Below, piece after piece: positions 1-5,083 of a DNA stretch of 5,083 nt. The stretch comes from Clostridia bacterium (GTDB lineage: Bacteria; Bacillota; Clostridia; Christensenellales; Borkfalkiaceae): the NCBI GenBank assembly GCA_017631725.1, contig JAGBSS010000251.1, positions 1-5,083 on the forward strand, read 5' to 3'. Numbering within the stretch: the stretch's first letter is position 1; each line of letters begins with the position of its first letter. The notes under the pieces were generated by a model, which did no database searches, had not been told where the DNA came from, and saw only the letters and a list, made by a program, of their open reading frames with translations. Made by a program: the position numbers and the translations under genes.

Positions 1-887
1 GTATAGTGATACCAAATAGTGTATTAAGTATAGGTGATCGTGCGTTCGCTAGTTGCTGGTCATTAACAAGTATAGAAATACCAAACAGCGTAACAAGTAT
101 AGGTGATGATGCGTTCGAGAATTGCACGGCATTAACAAGCGTAAATTATACGGGCACAATAGACCAATGGGTGCAAATAGAGTTTGGTGGTTCTGATTCA
201 AACCCATTGAATTATGCTGAAAACCTATATATAAATAATGAGTTGGTAACACAAGCAAATATAACTACTGCAACTAAAATTAATAATTGTGCGTTCTCTG
301 GTTGCTATTCATTAACAAGTGTAGTGATAGGCGATAGTGTAACAAGTATAGGTAATTATGCGTTCTCTAATTGCAGTTCATTAACAAGTATAGAAATACC
401 AAACAGCGTAACAAGTATAGGTGATCGTGCGTTCATTGGTTGCACAGGTTTAACAAATGTAACTATAGGCAATAGCGTAAAAAGCATAGGTTCTGATGCG
501 TTCTATTATTGCTATTCATTAACAAGCATAGAAATACCAAATAGCGTAACAAGTATAGGCTCTTCTGCGTTCTATAATTGCGAATCATTAACAAGTGTAG
601 TAATAGGCGATAGCGTAACAAGTATAGGCTTTTCCGCGTTCTATAATTGTAGCTCATTAACAAGTGTAACAATAGGCGATAGTGTAACAAGCATAGGTTA
701 TTGGGCGTTCTATAATTGCAGTAAATTAACAAGCATAGTAATACCAAATAGTGTAACAAGTATAGAGGGAGATGCGTTCTATAATTGCAACAAGTTAATA
801 ATTTATTGCAAGACAGAAAGCAAGCCAAATGGGTGGAGTGATAATTGGAATGCTAACCGTCCTGTGCAATGGGGATATAAAGGTTAA
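1..887 (+). CDS. BspA-like leucine-rich-repeat surface protein, C-terminal part (5' end outside window)
   Basis: The frame is open to the left edge (first complete codon at 3), so this is the tail of a longer protein; the GTG at 6 is an internal valine of a repeat, not a start. The visible ~294 residues are 23-residue units of the LRR_5/BspA type, with a core like IPNSVTSIGxxAFYNCxSLTS. There are two units, then a ~50-residue non-repeat island beginning NYTGTIDQW at 144, then seven more units from 324. The protein ends in a short non-repeat tail (KTESKPNGW ... VQWGYKG) that caps many such proteins. BspA-like proteins are generally secreted or surface-exposed and linked to adhesion or host interaction, but no signal peptide or anchor is in view, so location and role are inferred. 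No membrane segment or LPXTG motif is seen at the C-terminus. The gene stands alone, ending in its own terminator and converging on guaA. Confidence 0.9.
   Translation, partial: IVIPNSVLSIGDRAFASCWSLTSIEIPNSVTSIGDDAFENCTALTSVNYTGTIDQWVQIEFGGSDSNPLNYAENLYINNELVTQANITTATKINNCAFSGCYSLTSVVIGDSVTSIGNYAFSNCSSLTSIEIPNSVTSIGDRAFIGCTGLTNVTIGNSVKSIGSDAFYYCYSLTSIEIPNSVTSIGSSAFYNCESLTSVVIGDSVTSIGFSAFYNCSSLTSVTIGDSVTSIGYWAFYNCSKLTSIVIPNSVTSIEGDAFYNCNKLIIYCKTESKPNGWSDNWNANRPVQWGYKG
60..107 (+). repeat. 48-bp perfect direct repeat, copy 1 (copy 2 at 378-425)
   Basis: By eye, positions 60-107 and 378-425 are identical across 48 bases, spanning the end of one LRR unit and the start of the next. The offset is 318 bp, exactly 106 codons. 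Recombination between the copies would remove the non-repeat island and one LRR-equivalent stretch while keeping the frame. Confidence 0.85.
324..797 (+). repeat. Coding tandem array of 69-bp units (seven LRR_5 repeats)
   Basis: Units begin at 324, 393, 462, 531, 600, 669 and 738, each 69 bp (23 codons); the last runs into the C-terminal tail. Units alternate loosely between an IGDS/IGNS type and an IPNS type. Every unit carries the hexamer GCGTTC for the Ala-Phe pair, and most carry AACAAG for Thr-Ser, so similarity is at the nucleotide level as well as the protein level. Two further units lie before the island, at 6-74 and 75-143. This fits recent duplication or gene conversion. Confidence 0.9.
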
Positions 888-892
888 AACCT

Positions 893-922
893 AAAAGCGT
901 GGTTTTGCCACGCTTTTATTAT
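893..922 (+). terminator. Rho-independent terminator of the BspA-like gene
   Basis: A perfect 10-bp stem (893-902 with 908-917, AAAAGCGTGG against CCACGCTTTT) has a 5-nt TTTTG loop. It starts 5 nt after the stop codon, and the T-rich stem end runs into TTTTATTATG. The flanking A and T runs could let it act on both strands. Confidence 0.88.
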
Positions 923-962
923 GCCTTTTTATATTAAAAGTTTTTTTACATTATATATAAAG

Positions 963-991
963 AAAAGAACTTGGAATTTCCAAGTTCTTTT
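963..991 (-). terminator. Terminator of guaA, probably bidirectional
   Basis: A perfect 12-bp stem (963-974 with 980-991) has a 5-nt AATTT loop. It lies 10 nt beyond the guaA stop codon on the minus strand. On that strand the stem ends in TTTT and is followed by CTTT. On the plus strand it ends in a T run (988-992), so it can also stop leftover transcription coming from the BspA-like gene. Confidence 0.88.
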
Positions 992-1001
992 TGTTTAAAT
1001 T

Positions 1002-1982
1002 TTATTCCCATTCTATTGTGCCGACAGGCTTTGGTGTTAAGTCTAATAAAACCCTGTTAATGCCTTCTACTTCGGCAGTTATTCTTGCAGTAATTTTATG
1101 TAAAACTGCGTATGGAATTTCTTCTATAGTAGCGGTCATAGCATCTACGGTGTTTACCGCTCTTATAATTGCAGGCCAACCTTCATAACGTTTGTCGTTT
1201 TTAACACCAACACTCTTAAAGTCTGGAACGGCGATAAAATATTGCCATACTTTACCTGCTAAACCGTTAATATCAAATTCTTCTCTTAAAATTGCATCTG
1301 CTTCGCGCAATGCGTGTAATCTATCACGGGTAATTGCACCTAAACACCTTACGCCAAGACCTGGGCCTGGGAATGGTTGACGGTCTACCATATTTGCAGG
1401 TAAGCCTAATGCTTTACCAACCACCCTAACCTCATCTTTAAATAAAAGAGCAAGTGGTTCAACTAAACTAAATTGCATATCTTCTGGAAGTCCCCCAACG
1501 TTGTGGTGAGCTTTAACACCATCACTTTCTAAAATGTCAGGGTAAATTGTACCTTGTGCTAAAAAGGAAATTCCTTTTAATTTAGATGCTTCTTCATCGA
1601 AAACCTTAATAAATTCTGCACCGATAATTTTTCTTTTTTGTTCTGGAGCGGAAACGCCTTGTAAAAGATCTAAAAACCTGTCCGTTGCATCAACGTAAAT
1701 AAGGTTAGCATCTAATTCTTTACCAAAAACTTCTATAACTTGTTCGCTTTCGCCCTTTCTCATTAACCCGTGGTTAACGTGTACGCAAACCAACTGTTTG
1801 CCAATGGCTTTAATCAAAAGCGCTGCAACAACCGAGCTGTCTACACCACCAGATAATGCTAAAAGAACTTTTTTATCTTTTACTTGTTCTCTAATTAAAG
1901 AAACTTGCTCTTCTATAAAAGCGTTGGCAAGTTGTAAGTTGTTAATGCGTTGCATATTTTCTGGGCGAACGATTTTTTCCAT
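1002..1982 (-). CDS. guaA: GMP synthase, ATP-pyrophosphatase/dimerisation subunit without glutaminase domain
   Basis: Converts XMP to GMP by adenylating XMP and replacing the adenylate with ammonia; cytosolic, last step of guanine nucleotide synthesis. The 326-residue product has the PP-loop SGGVDSS at 44-50, HVNHGLMRKGE at 68-78, QGTIYPDILES at 143-153, HHNVGGLPEDM at 159-169, QPFPGPGLG at 202-210, then the GMP-synthase C-terminal dimerisation domain (about 235-326) ending KPVGTIEWE, the family's usual end. Bacterial GuaA is normally about 510-525 residues with an N-terminal class I glutamine amidotransferase domain; that domain is missing. This is not a truncation caused by start choice: an in-frame TAA lies at 2004-2006, eight codons upstream of the ATG, and AAGGAG (1989-1994) sits 6 nt before the ATG. 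The form resembles the two-subunit GMP synthase of archaea (GuaAb). The ammonia source, a separate GuaAa-like glutaminase or free ammonia, is not in this window. Monocistronic, divergent from glnN. Confidence 0.95.
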   Translation of the reverse strand: MEKIVRPENMQRINNLQLANAFIEEQVSLIREQVKDKKVLLALSGGVDSSVVAALLIKAIGKQLVCVHVNHGLMRKGESEQVIEVFGKELDANLIYVDATDRFLDLLQGVSAPEQKRKIIGAEFIKVFDEEASKLKGISFLAQGTIYPDILESDGVKAHHNVGGLPEDMQFSLVEPLALLFKDEVRVVGKALGLPANMVDRQPFPGPGLGVRCLGAITRDRLHALREADAILREEFDINGLAGKVWQYFIAVPDFKSVGVKNDKRYEGWPAIIRAVNTVDAMTATIEEIPYAVLHKITARITAEVEGINRVLLDLTPKPVGTIEWE

Positions 1983-2009
1983 AACGTACTCCTTAAACGG
2001 GTTTTAATT

Positions 2010-2039
2010 ATTATATAAAATAGGTGGGAATTTTGTCAA
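2010..2039 (-). promoter_or_regulatory. Sigma-A promoter of guaA
   Basis: Read on the minus strand, a consensus TTGACA (2039-2034) is followed after 18 nt by a consensus TATAAT (2015-2010). The expected start near 2003 gives a leader of about 20 nt that contains the AAGGAG site. No room is left for a riboswitch, so no leader-level purine control is visible. Confidence 0.8.
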
Positions 2040-2108
2040 TTAAATAAAAAGTCTGAATAATAATTTTTAGGTTTTTTTGTAAAATATTGCTTATATTTGC
2101 CTTTAATA

Positions 2109-2138
2109 TTGACAACGCAAAGGAATAAGTGTTAAAAT
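2109..2138 (+). promoter_or_regulatory. Sigma-A promoter of glnN (and probably mazG)
   Basis: A consensus TTGACA (2109-2114) is followed after 18 nt by TAAAAT (2133-2138), with an extended TG at 2130-2131. A start near 2145 gives a ~23-nt leader to the ATG at 2168. The preceding stretch (about 2041-2108) is very AT-rich with T and A runs and holds no gene. I see no convincing GlnR/TnrA-type operator, so nitrogen control cannot be read from the sequence. Confidence 0.65.
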
Positions 2139-2167
2139 TAACGTATAATTATATTAGAGGTTTTGTT

Positions 2168-4276
2168 ATGAGCCAAATTAATGTCACAGAGATTTTTGCT
2201 TCTCACGTTTTTAACGATGCCGTAATGAAAGAAAGGCTTTCTAAAGAAGTTTATGCATCTGTTAAACGTGCTATGCAAGGCGGTGCGGCGCTTTCCGTTA
2301 AAGATGCTAAAGTTGTTGCAGAAGCAATGAAAAATTGGGCTATAGAAAAGGGGGCAACCCACTTTACCCATTGGTTCCAACCAATGACAGGTATAACCGC
2401 CGAGAAACACGACGGTTTTATTGACCTTGGCGAAAATGGAACGGCAATTACCAAATTTTCCGAAAAATCTCTCGTTCGTGGCGAATCAGATGCTTCAAGT
2501 TTTCCAACAGGTGGCTTAAGGGCAACCTTCGAAGCAAGGGGCTACACCGTTTGGGACCCAACTTCTTATGCTTTTGTTAAAGATGGCAGTTTATATATTC
2601 CAACAGCATTTTGCTCTTATGGTGGAGAAGCTCTTGATAAAAAAACTCCACTTTTAAGGTCTATGGAATCGCTAAACAAAGAAGCGATGCGTATTTTAAA
2701 ATTGTTTGGCGACACCACTACAAAGCGTGTTTTACCAACCGTTGGTGCAGAACAAGAATACTTTTTAATAGATAAATCCGTTTACGAAAAAAGGCGTGAT
2801 TTAATATATTGTGGCAGAACGCTTTTCGGTGCACCTGCATCTAAAGGTCAAGAGTTAGACGACCACTATTGCGGGGCAATTAAACCACGTATTGCTGCGT
2901 TTATGAAAGAGTTAGATGAAGAACTTTGGAAACTTGGTGTTTATGCAAAAACCAAACATAACGAAGTTGCTCCTTCTCAACACGAACTTGCCCCAATTTT
3001 TACCACGGCAAACGTTGCGTGTGACCATAACCAATTGACAATGGAAATAATGAAAGTGGTTGCAAACCGCCACGGCTTGGTATGTTTATTACACGAAAAG
3101 CCTTTTGCCTCTGTTAGCGGTAGTGGTAAGCACGATAACTGGTCACTTTCCACAGACCTTGGCGAAAACCTTTTAGAACCGGGCAATTCAAGTGCTACAA
3201 CGGCAAGATTTTTATTGTTTTTAGTAGCAATTATTTCCGCAGTAGACAATAACCAAGATTTACTCCGTTTATCCGTTGCATCTAATTCTAACGACCATCG
3301 TCTTGGTGCAAGTGAAGCGCCACCAGCAATAATTTCCGTTTATTTGGGTGAAAATTTAGAAGGTATTTTATCTGGCATAGAAAACGGCACTATAAGTGAA
3401 TATTATAATAAAAAAGACCCATCTGAAATAAAACTTGGCATTTCACTTTTACCAAGTTTTGCAAACGACTCTGCAGATAGAAACAGAACTTCTCCAATTG
3501 CGTTTACAGGTAATAAGTTCGAGTTTAGAATGGTTGGCTCTTCTGAAAACATTGCTTGTCCTAACTTTATTTTAAACACTATTGTTGCAGAAGAACTTTC
3601 TAAAATTGCCGACCAATTAGAAGGGGTTAAGGACTTTAACTCTAAACTTAACTCAGTTTTACAAGAAAAAATTAGAAAGCATAAACGCATATTGTTTTCT
3701 GGAAACAACTATTCTGGTGCTTGGCAAAAAGAAGCGGCAAGGCGTGGCTTGCTTAACCTAAAGACAACTGCCGTTGCTCTTCCTAAATTTACCGATGCTA
3801 AAAATATAGCGTTGTTTAAAAAGCACAAGGTTTTAACCACAAACGAAATTAAATCTAGATTAGAAGTTTTATTAGATAATTACGTTAAGCACGTTAAAAT
3901 AGAAGCAAGAACGGCTATAGATATGGCAAGAAAGCAAATTGTTCCTTCTCTTTTAGGCTATCAAACCTTTGTTATAGAAGCGTTTATGGCAAAATCAAGG
4001 GCTGGTGTTCCCGGTAAATATAAGTTAGAGGAAGATTTAATTAAAAAACTTTCTAAATTATCCGATTTATTCCACGATAAATTAGAAAAACTTGCAAAAG
4101 ATTTGTCGGAAATGGAAAAACACACGGCAATTAAGTTAAAGGCAGATTATTGTGAAAGCGTTATAATTCCATCTTTAAACTCTTTAAGGGCTTGCTACGA
4201 TGAAATTGAACCATTGCTTTCAGAAGAATTTAAACCATTCCCAAATTACGACGATATTTTATATAGCGTAAAATAA
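2168..4276 (+). CDS. glnN: Glutamine synthetase type III (GSIII)
   Basis: ATP-dependent ligation of ammonia to glutamate, giving glutamine; cytosolic, oligomeric, central to nitrogen assimilation. The 702-residue product has the usual GSIII length (about 700-730) and is far longer than GSI (about 450-470). Visible motifs are VGAEQEYFLID at 192-202 (metal-binding glutamates of the catalytic core), KHNEVAPSQHELAPI at 263-277, HEKPFASVSGSGKHDNWS at 309-326, RLGASEAPPA at 378-387 and DRNRTSPIAFTGNKFEFR at 437-454. A GSIII-specific, Lys/Glu-rich C-terminal region follows from about 490. ATG 2168 was chosen because AGAGG (2156-2160) sits 7 nt upstream and the product then begins MSQINVTEIF. The in-frame GTG at 2129 would add 13 residues but lies upstream of the predicted transcript start. 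The symbol glnN follows common GSIII usage; some annotations say glnA. mazG follows after 35 nt. No frameshift or missing motif is seen. Confidence 0.96.
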   Translation: MSQINVTEIFASHVFNDAVMKERLSKEVYASVKRAMQGGAALSVKDAKVVAEAMKNWAIEKGATHFTHWFQPMTGITAEKHDGFIDLGENGTAITKFSEKSLVRGESDASSFPTGGLRATFEARGYTVWDPTSYAFVKDGSLYIPTAFCSYGGEALDKKTPLLRSMESLNKEAMRILKLFGDTTTKRVLPTVGAEQEYFLIDKSVYEKRRDLIYCGRTLFGAPASKGQELDDHYCGAIKPRIAAFMKELDEELWKLGVYAKTKHNEVAPSQHELAPIFTTANVACDHNQLTMEIMKVVANRHGLVCLLHEKPFASVSGSGKHDNWSLSTDLGENLLEPGNSSATTARFLLFLVAIISAVDNNQDLLRLSVASNSNDHRLGASEAPPAIISVYLGENLEGILSGIENGTISEYYNKKDPSEIKLGISLLPSFANDSADRNRTSPIAFTGNKFEFRMVGSSENIACPNFILNTIVAEELSKIADQLEGVKDFNSKLNSVLQEKIRKHKRILFSGNNYSGAWQKEAARRGLLNLKTTAVALPKFTDAKNIALFKKHKVLTTNEIKSRLEVLLDNYVKHVKIEARTAIDMARKQIVPSLLGYQTFVIEAFMAKSRAGVPGKYKLEEDLIKKLSKLSDLFHDKLEKLAKDLSEMEKHTAIKLKADYCESVIIPSLNSLRACYDEIEPLLSEEFKPFPNYDDILYSVK

Positions 4277-4283
4277 AAACAGG

Positions 4284-4305
4284 AAAGAGCCGAAAAGGCT
4301 CTTTT
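4284..4305 (+). terminator. Intercistronic hairpin between glnN and mazG (weak terminator or attenuator)
   Basis: A perfect 8-bp stem AAAGAGCC (4284-4291) with GGCTCTTT (4297-4304) has a GAAAA loop, 7 nt after the glnN stop. The downstream T tract is only four bases and is interrupted by ACC, so termination is likely partial and some transcripts should reach mazG. The hairpin also holds the only purine-rich, SD-like sequences ahead of mazG: AAAAGG at 4293-4298 in loop and stem, and AGGAAAGAG at 4281-4289 across the 5' arm. Confidence 0.65.
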
Positions 4306-4311
4306 ACCATT

Positions 4312-4731
4312 ATGAGAAAATATAACGGAAAAGAATTTATAGAAAAAGAGAATCATACCATACAAGAACTTTTAGAAATTGTTAAAATTTTGCGTTCTCC
4401 CGATGGGTGCGAGTGGGATAGGGCTCAAAACTTTTCTACTATGAAAGAATGCTTAAAAAACGAGTCGGAAGAAGTTTTACAAGCCATTGATAAAGCCGAT
4501 TACGATAACCTAAAAGAAGAGTTGGGGGACGTATTGTTGCAAGTTATAATGAACGCAGAAATTGCAAGCGAAATGGGGCTTTTTAGTTTTAGCGACGTTG
4601 TTCAAGTGCTATCTGAAAAGTTAATTCGCCGTCACCCACACGTTTTTGGGGACGAGCCAAAGCCAACCACACCAGAAGAAAGTTTAGCCTTATGGAGAAA
4701 AGTTAAAGCAATAGAAAAAGGACTGAAATAA
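4312..4731 (+). CDS. mazG: Single-domain MazG nucleoside triphosphate pyrophosphohydrolase
   Basis: MazG hydrolyses NTPs and dNTPs to the monophosphate and pyrophosphate, and is linked to clearing aberrant nucleotides and to stress signalling; cytosolic, an alpha-helical dimer that needs Mg2+. In the 139-residue product the metal-binding motifs are E51xxE54 and E70xxD73 (within EELGD). The family blocks LRSPDGCEWDRAQNF (27-41) and KLIRRHPHVFGDEP (103-116) are also clear. E. coli MazG is about 263 residues with two domains; this protein matches the N-terminal catalytic domain only, a common arrangement in some Firmicutes. The ATG at 4312 keeps the whole domain; the next ATG (4441) would lose the LRSPDGCEWD block. 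No normal SD lies at 5-9 nt: the nearest, AAAAGG, ends 13 nt upstream and is caught in the hairpin. Expression is probably by read-through from glnN. Substrate preference cannot be told from sequence. Confidence 0.93.
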   Translation: MRKYNGKEFIEKENHTIQELLEIVKILRSPDGCEWDRAQNFSTMKECLKNESEEVLQAIDKADYDNLKEELGDVLLQVIMNAEIASEMGLFSFSDVVQVLSEKLIRRHPHVFGDEPKPTTPEESLALWRKVKAIEKGLK

Positions 4732-4768
4732 GGGCGTCACTCTTAGGGATTTAAATTAAATAATTTAC

Positions 4769-4802
4769 AAAACTCGACTTTTAATAAGTCGAGTTTTCTT
4801 TT
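4769..4802 (+). terminator. Rho-independent terminator after mazG
   Basis: A perfect 12-bp stem AAAACTCGACTT (4769-4780) with AAGTCGAGTTTT (4786-4797) has a 5-nt TTAAT loop and continues into TTTTCTTTTAT. It closes the glnN-mazG unit and separates it from the promoter that follows. The 37 bases between the mazG stop and this stem hold nothing I can recognise. Confidence 0.9.
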
Positions 4803-4818
4803 ATCAATACAAAAATGC

Positions 4819-4847
4819 TTGATAAAGTTGTTTATAAATGCTATAAT
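4819..4847 (+). promoter_or_regulatory. Sigma-A promoter of the structured leader/ncRNA
   Basis: TTGATA (4819-4824) is followed after 17 nt by a consensus TATAAT (4842-4847). The start expected 7 nt later is G4854, exactly the first base of the long closing helix of the RNA below. This coincidence supports both calls. Confidence 0.78.
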
Positions 4848-4853
4848 AATTTT

Positions 4854-5051
4854 GCCAAATCAATTTAATATATGTGTGGAAAGGTGTATTTTCTTTTTAG
4901 GGAATATATTTTTGTTGCTATGTCTATATTAGAATTTGATAAAATGCAAATTCCTACAATGTAGATATGGTAACACCTTTCACATTAAATTGGTTTGGCG
5001 ACTATCGGAGTTTGCGTTTTTGTGCGACAACTTCGGTTGTCGCACTTTTTT
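4854..5051 (+). ncRNA. Highly structured RNA, family not recognised: attenuating leader or stand-alone ncRNA
   Basis: From the predicted start G4854 the RNA can form a 16-bp helix (4854-4869 with 4984-4999, one G-U). It continues past a 6-nt bulge as 4876-4878/4981-4983 and, after a one-base bulge, as 4880-4887/4973-4980. Inside is a second long hairpin: 4916-4930 with 4958-4972 (15 pairs, four G-U), a 1x4 internal loop, 4932-4938 with 4947-4953 (7 pairs) and the 8-nt loop ATAAAATG. The 5' side carries a one-sided 28-nt bulge (4888-4915). A 22-nt linker then leads to the intrinsic terminator. I find no diagnostic core of TPP, SAM-I, purine, FMN, lysine, T-box, ZTP, THF or c-di-GMP elements. 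Because a gene begins 28 nt after the terminator's T run, with no room for another promoter, a cis-acting leader is favoured. A 6S-like free RNA is the main alternative. Folding was done by eye. Confidence 0.6.
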
Positions 5052-5056
5052 ATTTT
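5022..5056 (+). terminator. UUCG-capped intrinsic terminator ahead of the last gene
   Basis: A perfect 10-bp GC-rich stem GTGCGACAAC (5022-5031) with GTTGTCGCAC (5036-5045) is capped by TTCG and followed by TTTTTTATTTT. It is the most stable short hairpin in the window. It stands between the structured RNA and a strong ribosome-binding site, the layout of a transcription attenuator. The pentamer GCGAC of its 5' arm also occurs at 4998-5002 and could weakly compete for the 3' arm. Confidence 0.9.
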
Positions 5057-5078
5057 ATCAAACTTTTGGAGGTCTTTT

Positions 5079-5083
5079 ATGAA
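5079..5083 (+). CDS. Start of a gene cut by the right window edge (product unknown)
   Basis: Only ATGAA is visible. It is called because GGAGG (5068-5072) sits 6 nt upstream, the best Shine-Dalgarno spacing in the window. In several Firmicutes the gene after mazG encodes the DNA-binding protein HU, whose sequence often begins Met-Asn-Lys. ATGAA is compatible with that, and with any Met-Lys or Met-Asn start, so the product is not assigned. Its transcript must pass the structured RNA and the terminator. Confidence 0.55.

Noticed and set aside
6..797. Regularly spaced repeats that might suggest a CRISPR array
   Set aside because: The 69-bp units are contiguous, stay in one open frame and encode a clear LRR_5 consensus; there are no unique spacers.
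463..828. Long open frame on the minus strand opposite the LRR repeats
   Set aside because: It is a low-complexity Leu/Tyr/Arg-rich mirror of the repeat codons, with no SD and no recognisable domain.
918..962. A further weak hairpin and T run (CTTTT ... AAAAG then T7) between the two convergent terminators
   Set aside because: It is only a 5-bp AT stem; it may help termination but is not separable from the AT-rich background.
2077..2107. Possible GlnR/TnrA operator or second promoter upstream of glnN
   Set aside because: TGTAAAATATTG lacks the matching TNACA half-site, and TTGTAA to TTTAAT is spaced at 19 nt with poor matches; AT-richness alone explains it.
2144..2149. Perfect TATAAT just before glnN
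   Set aside because: No -35-like hexamer lies 16-18 nt upstream (the TTGACA is 29 nt away), and a start from here would leave almost no leader before the ATG.
2129..2167. Earlier GTG start for glnN, with AAAGGA 4 nt upstream
   Set aside because: It lies upstream of the predicted transcript start (about 2145) and would add 13 residues unlike the usual GSIII N-terminus; the ATG at 2168 has its own well-spaced AGAGG.
4872..4964. 30-codon open frame inside the structured RNA (begins MCGKVYF) as a leader peptide
   Set aside because: It has no SD, its ATG is only about 18 nt after the predicted RNA 5' end and lies within the long helix, and its codons show no run suited to amino-acid attenuation.
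4854..4999. 6S RNA
   Set aside because: The +1-anchored closing helix fits, but the best fold has a one-sided bulge rather than the two-sided central bubble of 6S RNA, and a gene with a strong SD follows immediately. Kept only as an alternative pending a covariance-model search.

Overview
The window reads as AT-rich chromosomal DNA from a low-GC Firmicute, probably an uncultured gut-type member of Clostridia. The signs are purine-rich Shine-Dalgarno sites, sigma-A-type promoters, a type III glutamine synthetase, a one-domain MazG and a BspA-like leucine-rich-repeat surface protein. All four genes whose ends are visible stop at TAA, and no TGA needs to be read as tryptophan. The taxonomic placement is inference; no rRNA or other marker gene is present.

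Layout, left to right. Positions 1-887 (+) are the C-terminal part of a BspA-like protein built from near-identical 23-residue repeats and closed by a strong hairpin terminator. Positions 1002-1982 (-) encode a GMP synthase that has only the ATP-pyrophosphatase and dimerisation domains; the usual N-terminal glutaminase is absent. It has its own promoter and terminator. Back-to-back with it, across a 185-nt divergent promoter region, lies a glutamine synthetase III gene (2168-4276, +), then after 35 nt a single-domain MazG nucleotide pyrophosphohydrolase (4312-4731, +). A hairpin lies between the last two, and a strong terminator follows mazG.

The last 350 bases hold the most interesting element. 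A well-formed sigma-A promoter (4819-4847) predicts a transcript start at G4854. That base is the first base of a long closing helix (4854-4869 with 4984-4999), which encloses a second long hairpin, a one-sided 28-nt bulge and possible alternative pairings. A UUCG-capped intrinsic terminator follows, then an excellent ribosome-binding site and the ATG of a gene cut off by the window edge. I do not recognise the family. It is either a cis-acting attenuating leader or a stand-alone structured RNA.

Functionally, glutamine synthetase makes glutamine, and GMP synthase normally spends it. Here the synthase has no glutaminase of its own in this locus, so it must use free ammonia or a partner subunit encoded elsewhere. 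MazG removes non-canonical or excess nucleoside triphosphates. Nitrogen assimilation and purine metabolism therefore sit side by side, but only glnN and mazG could share a transcript.
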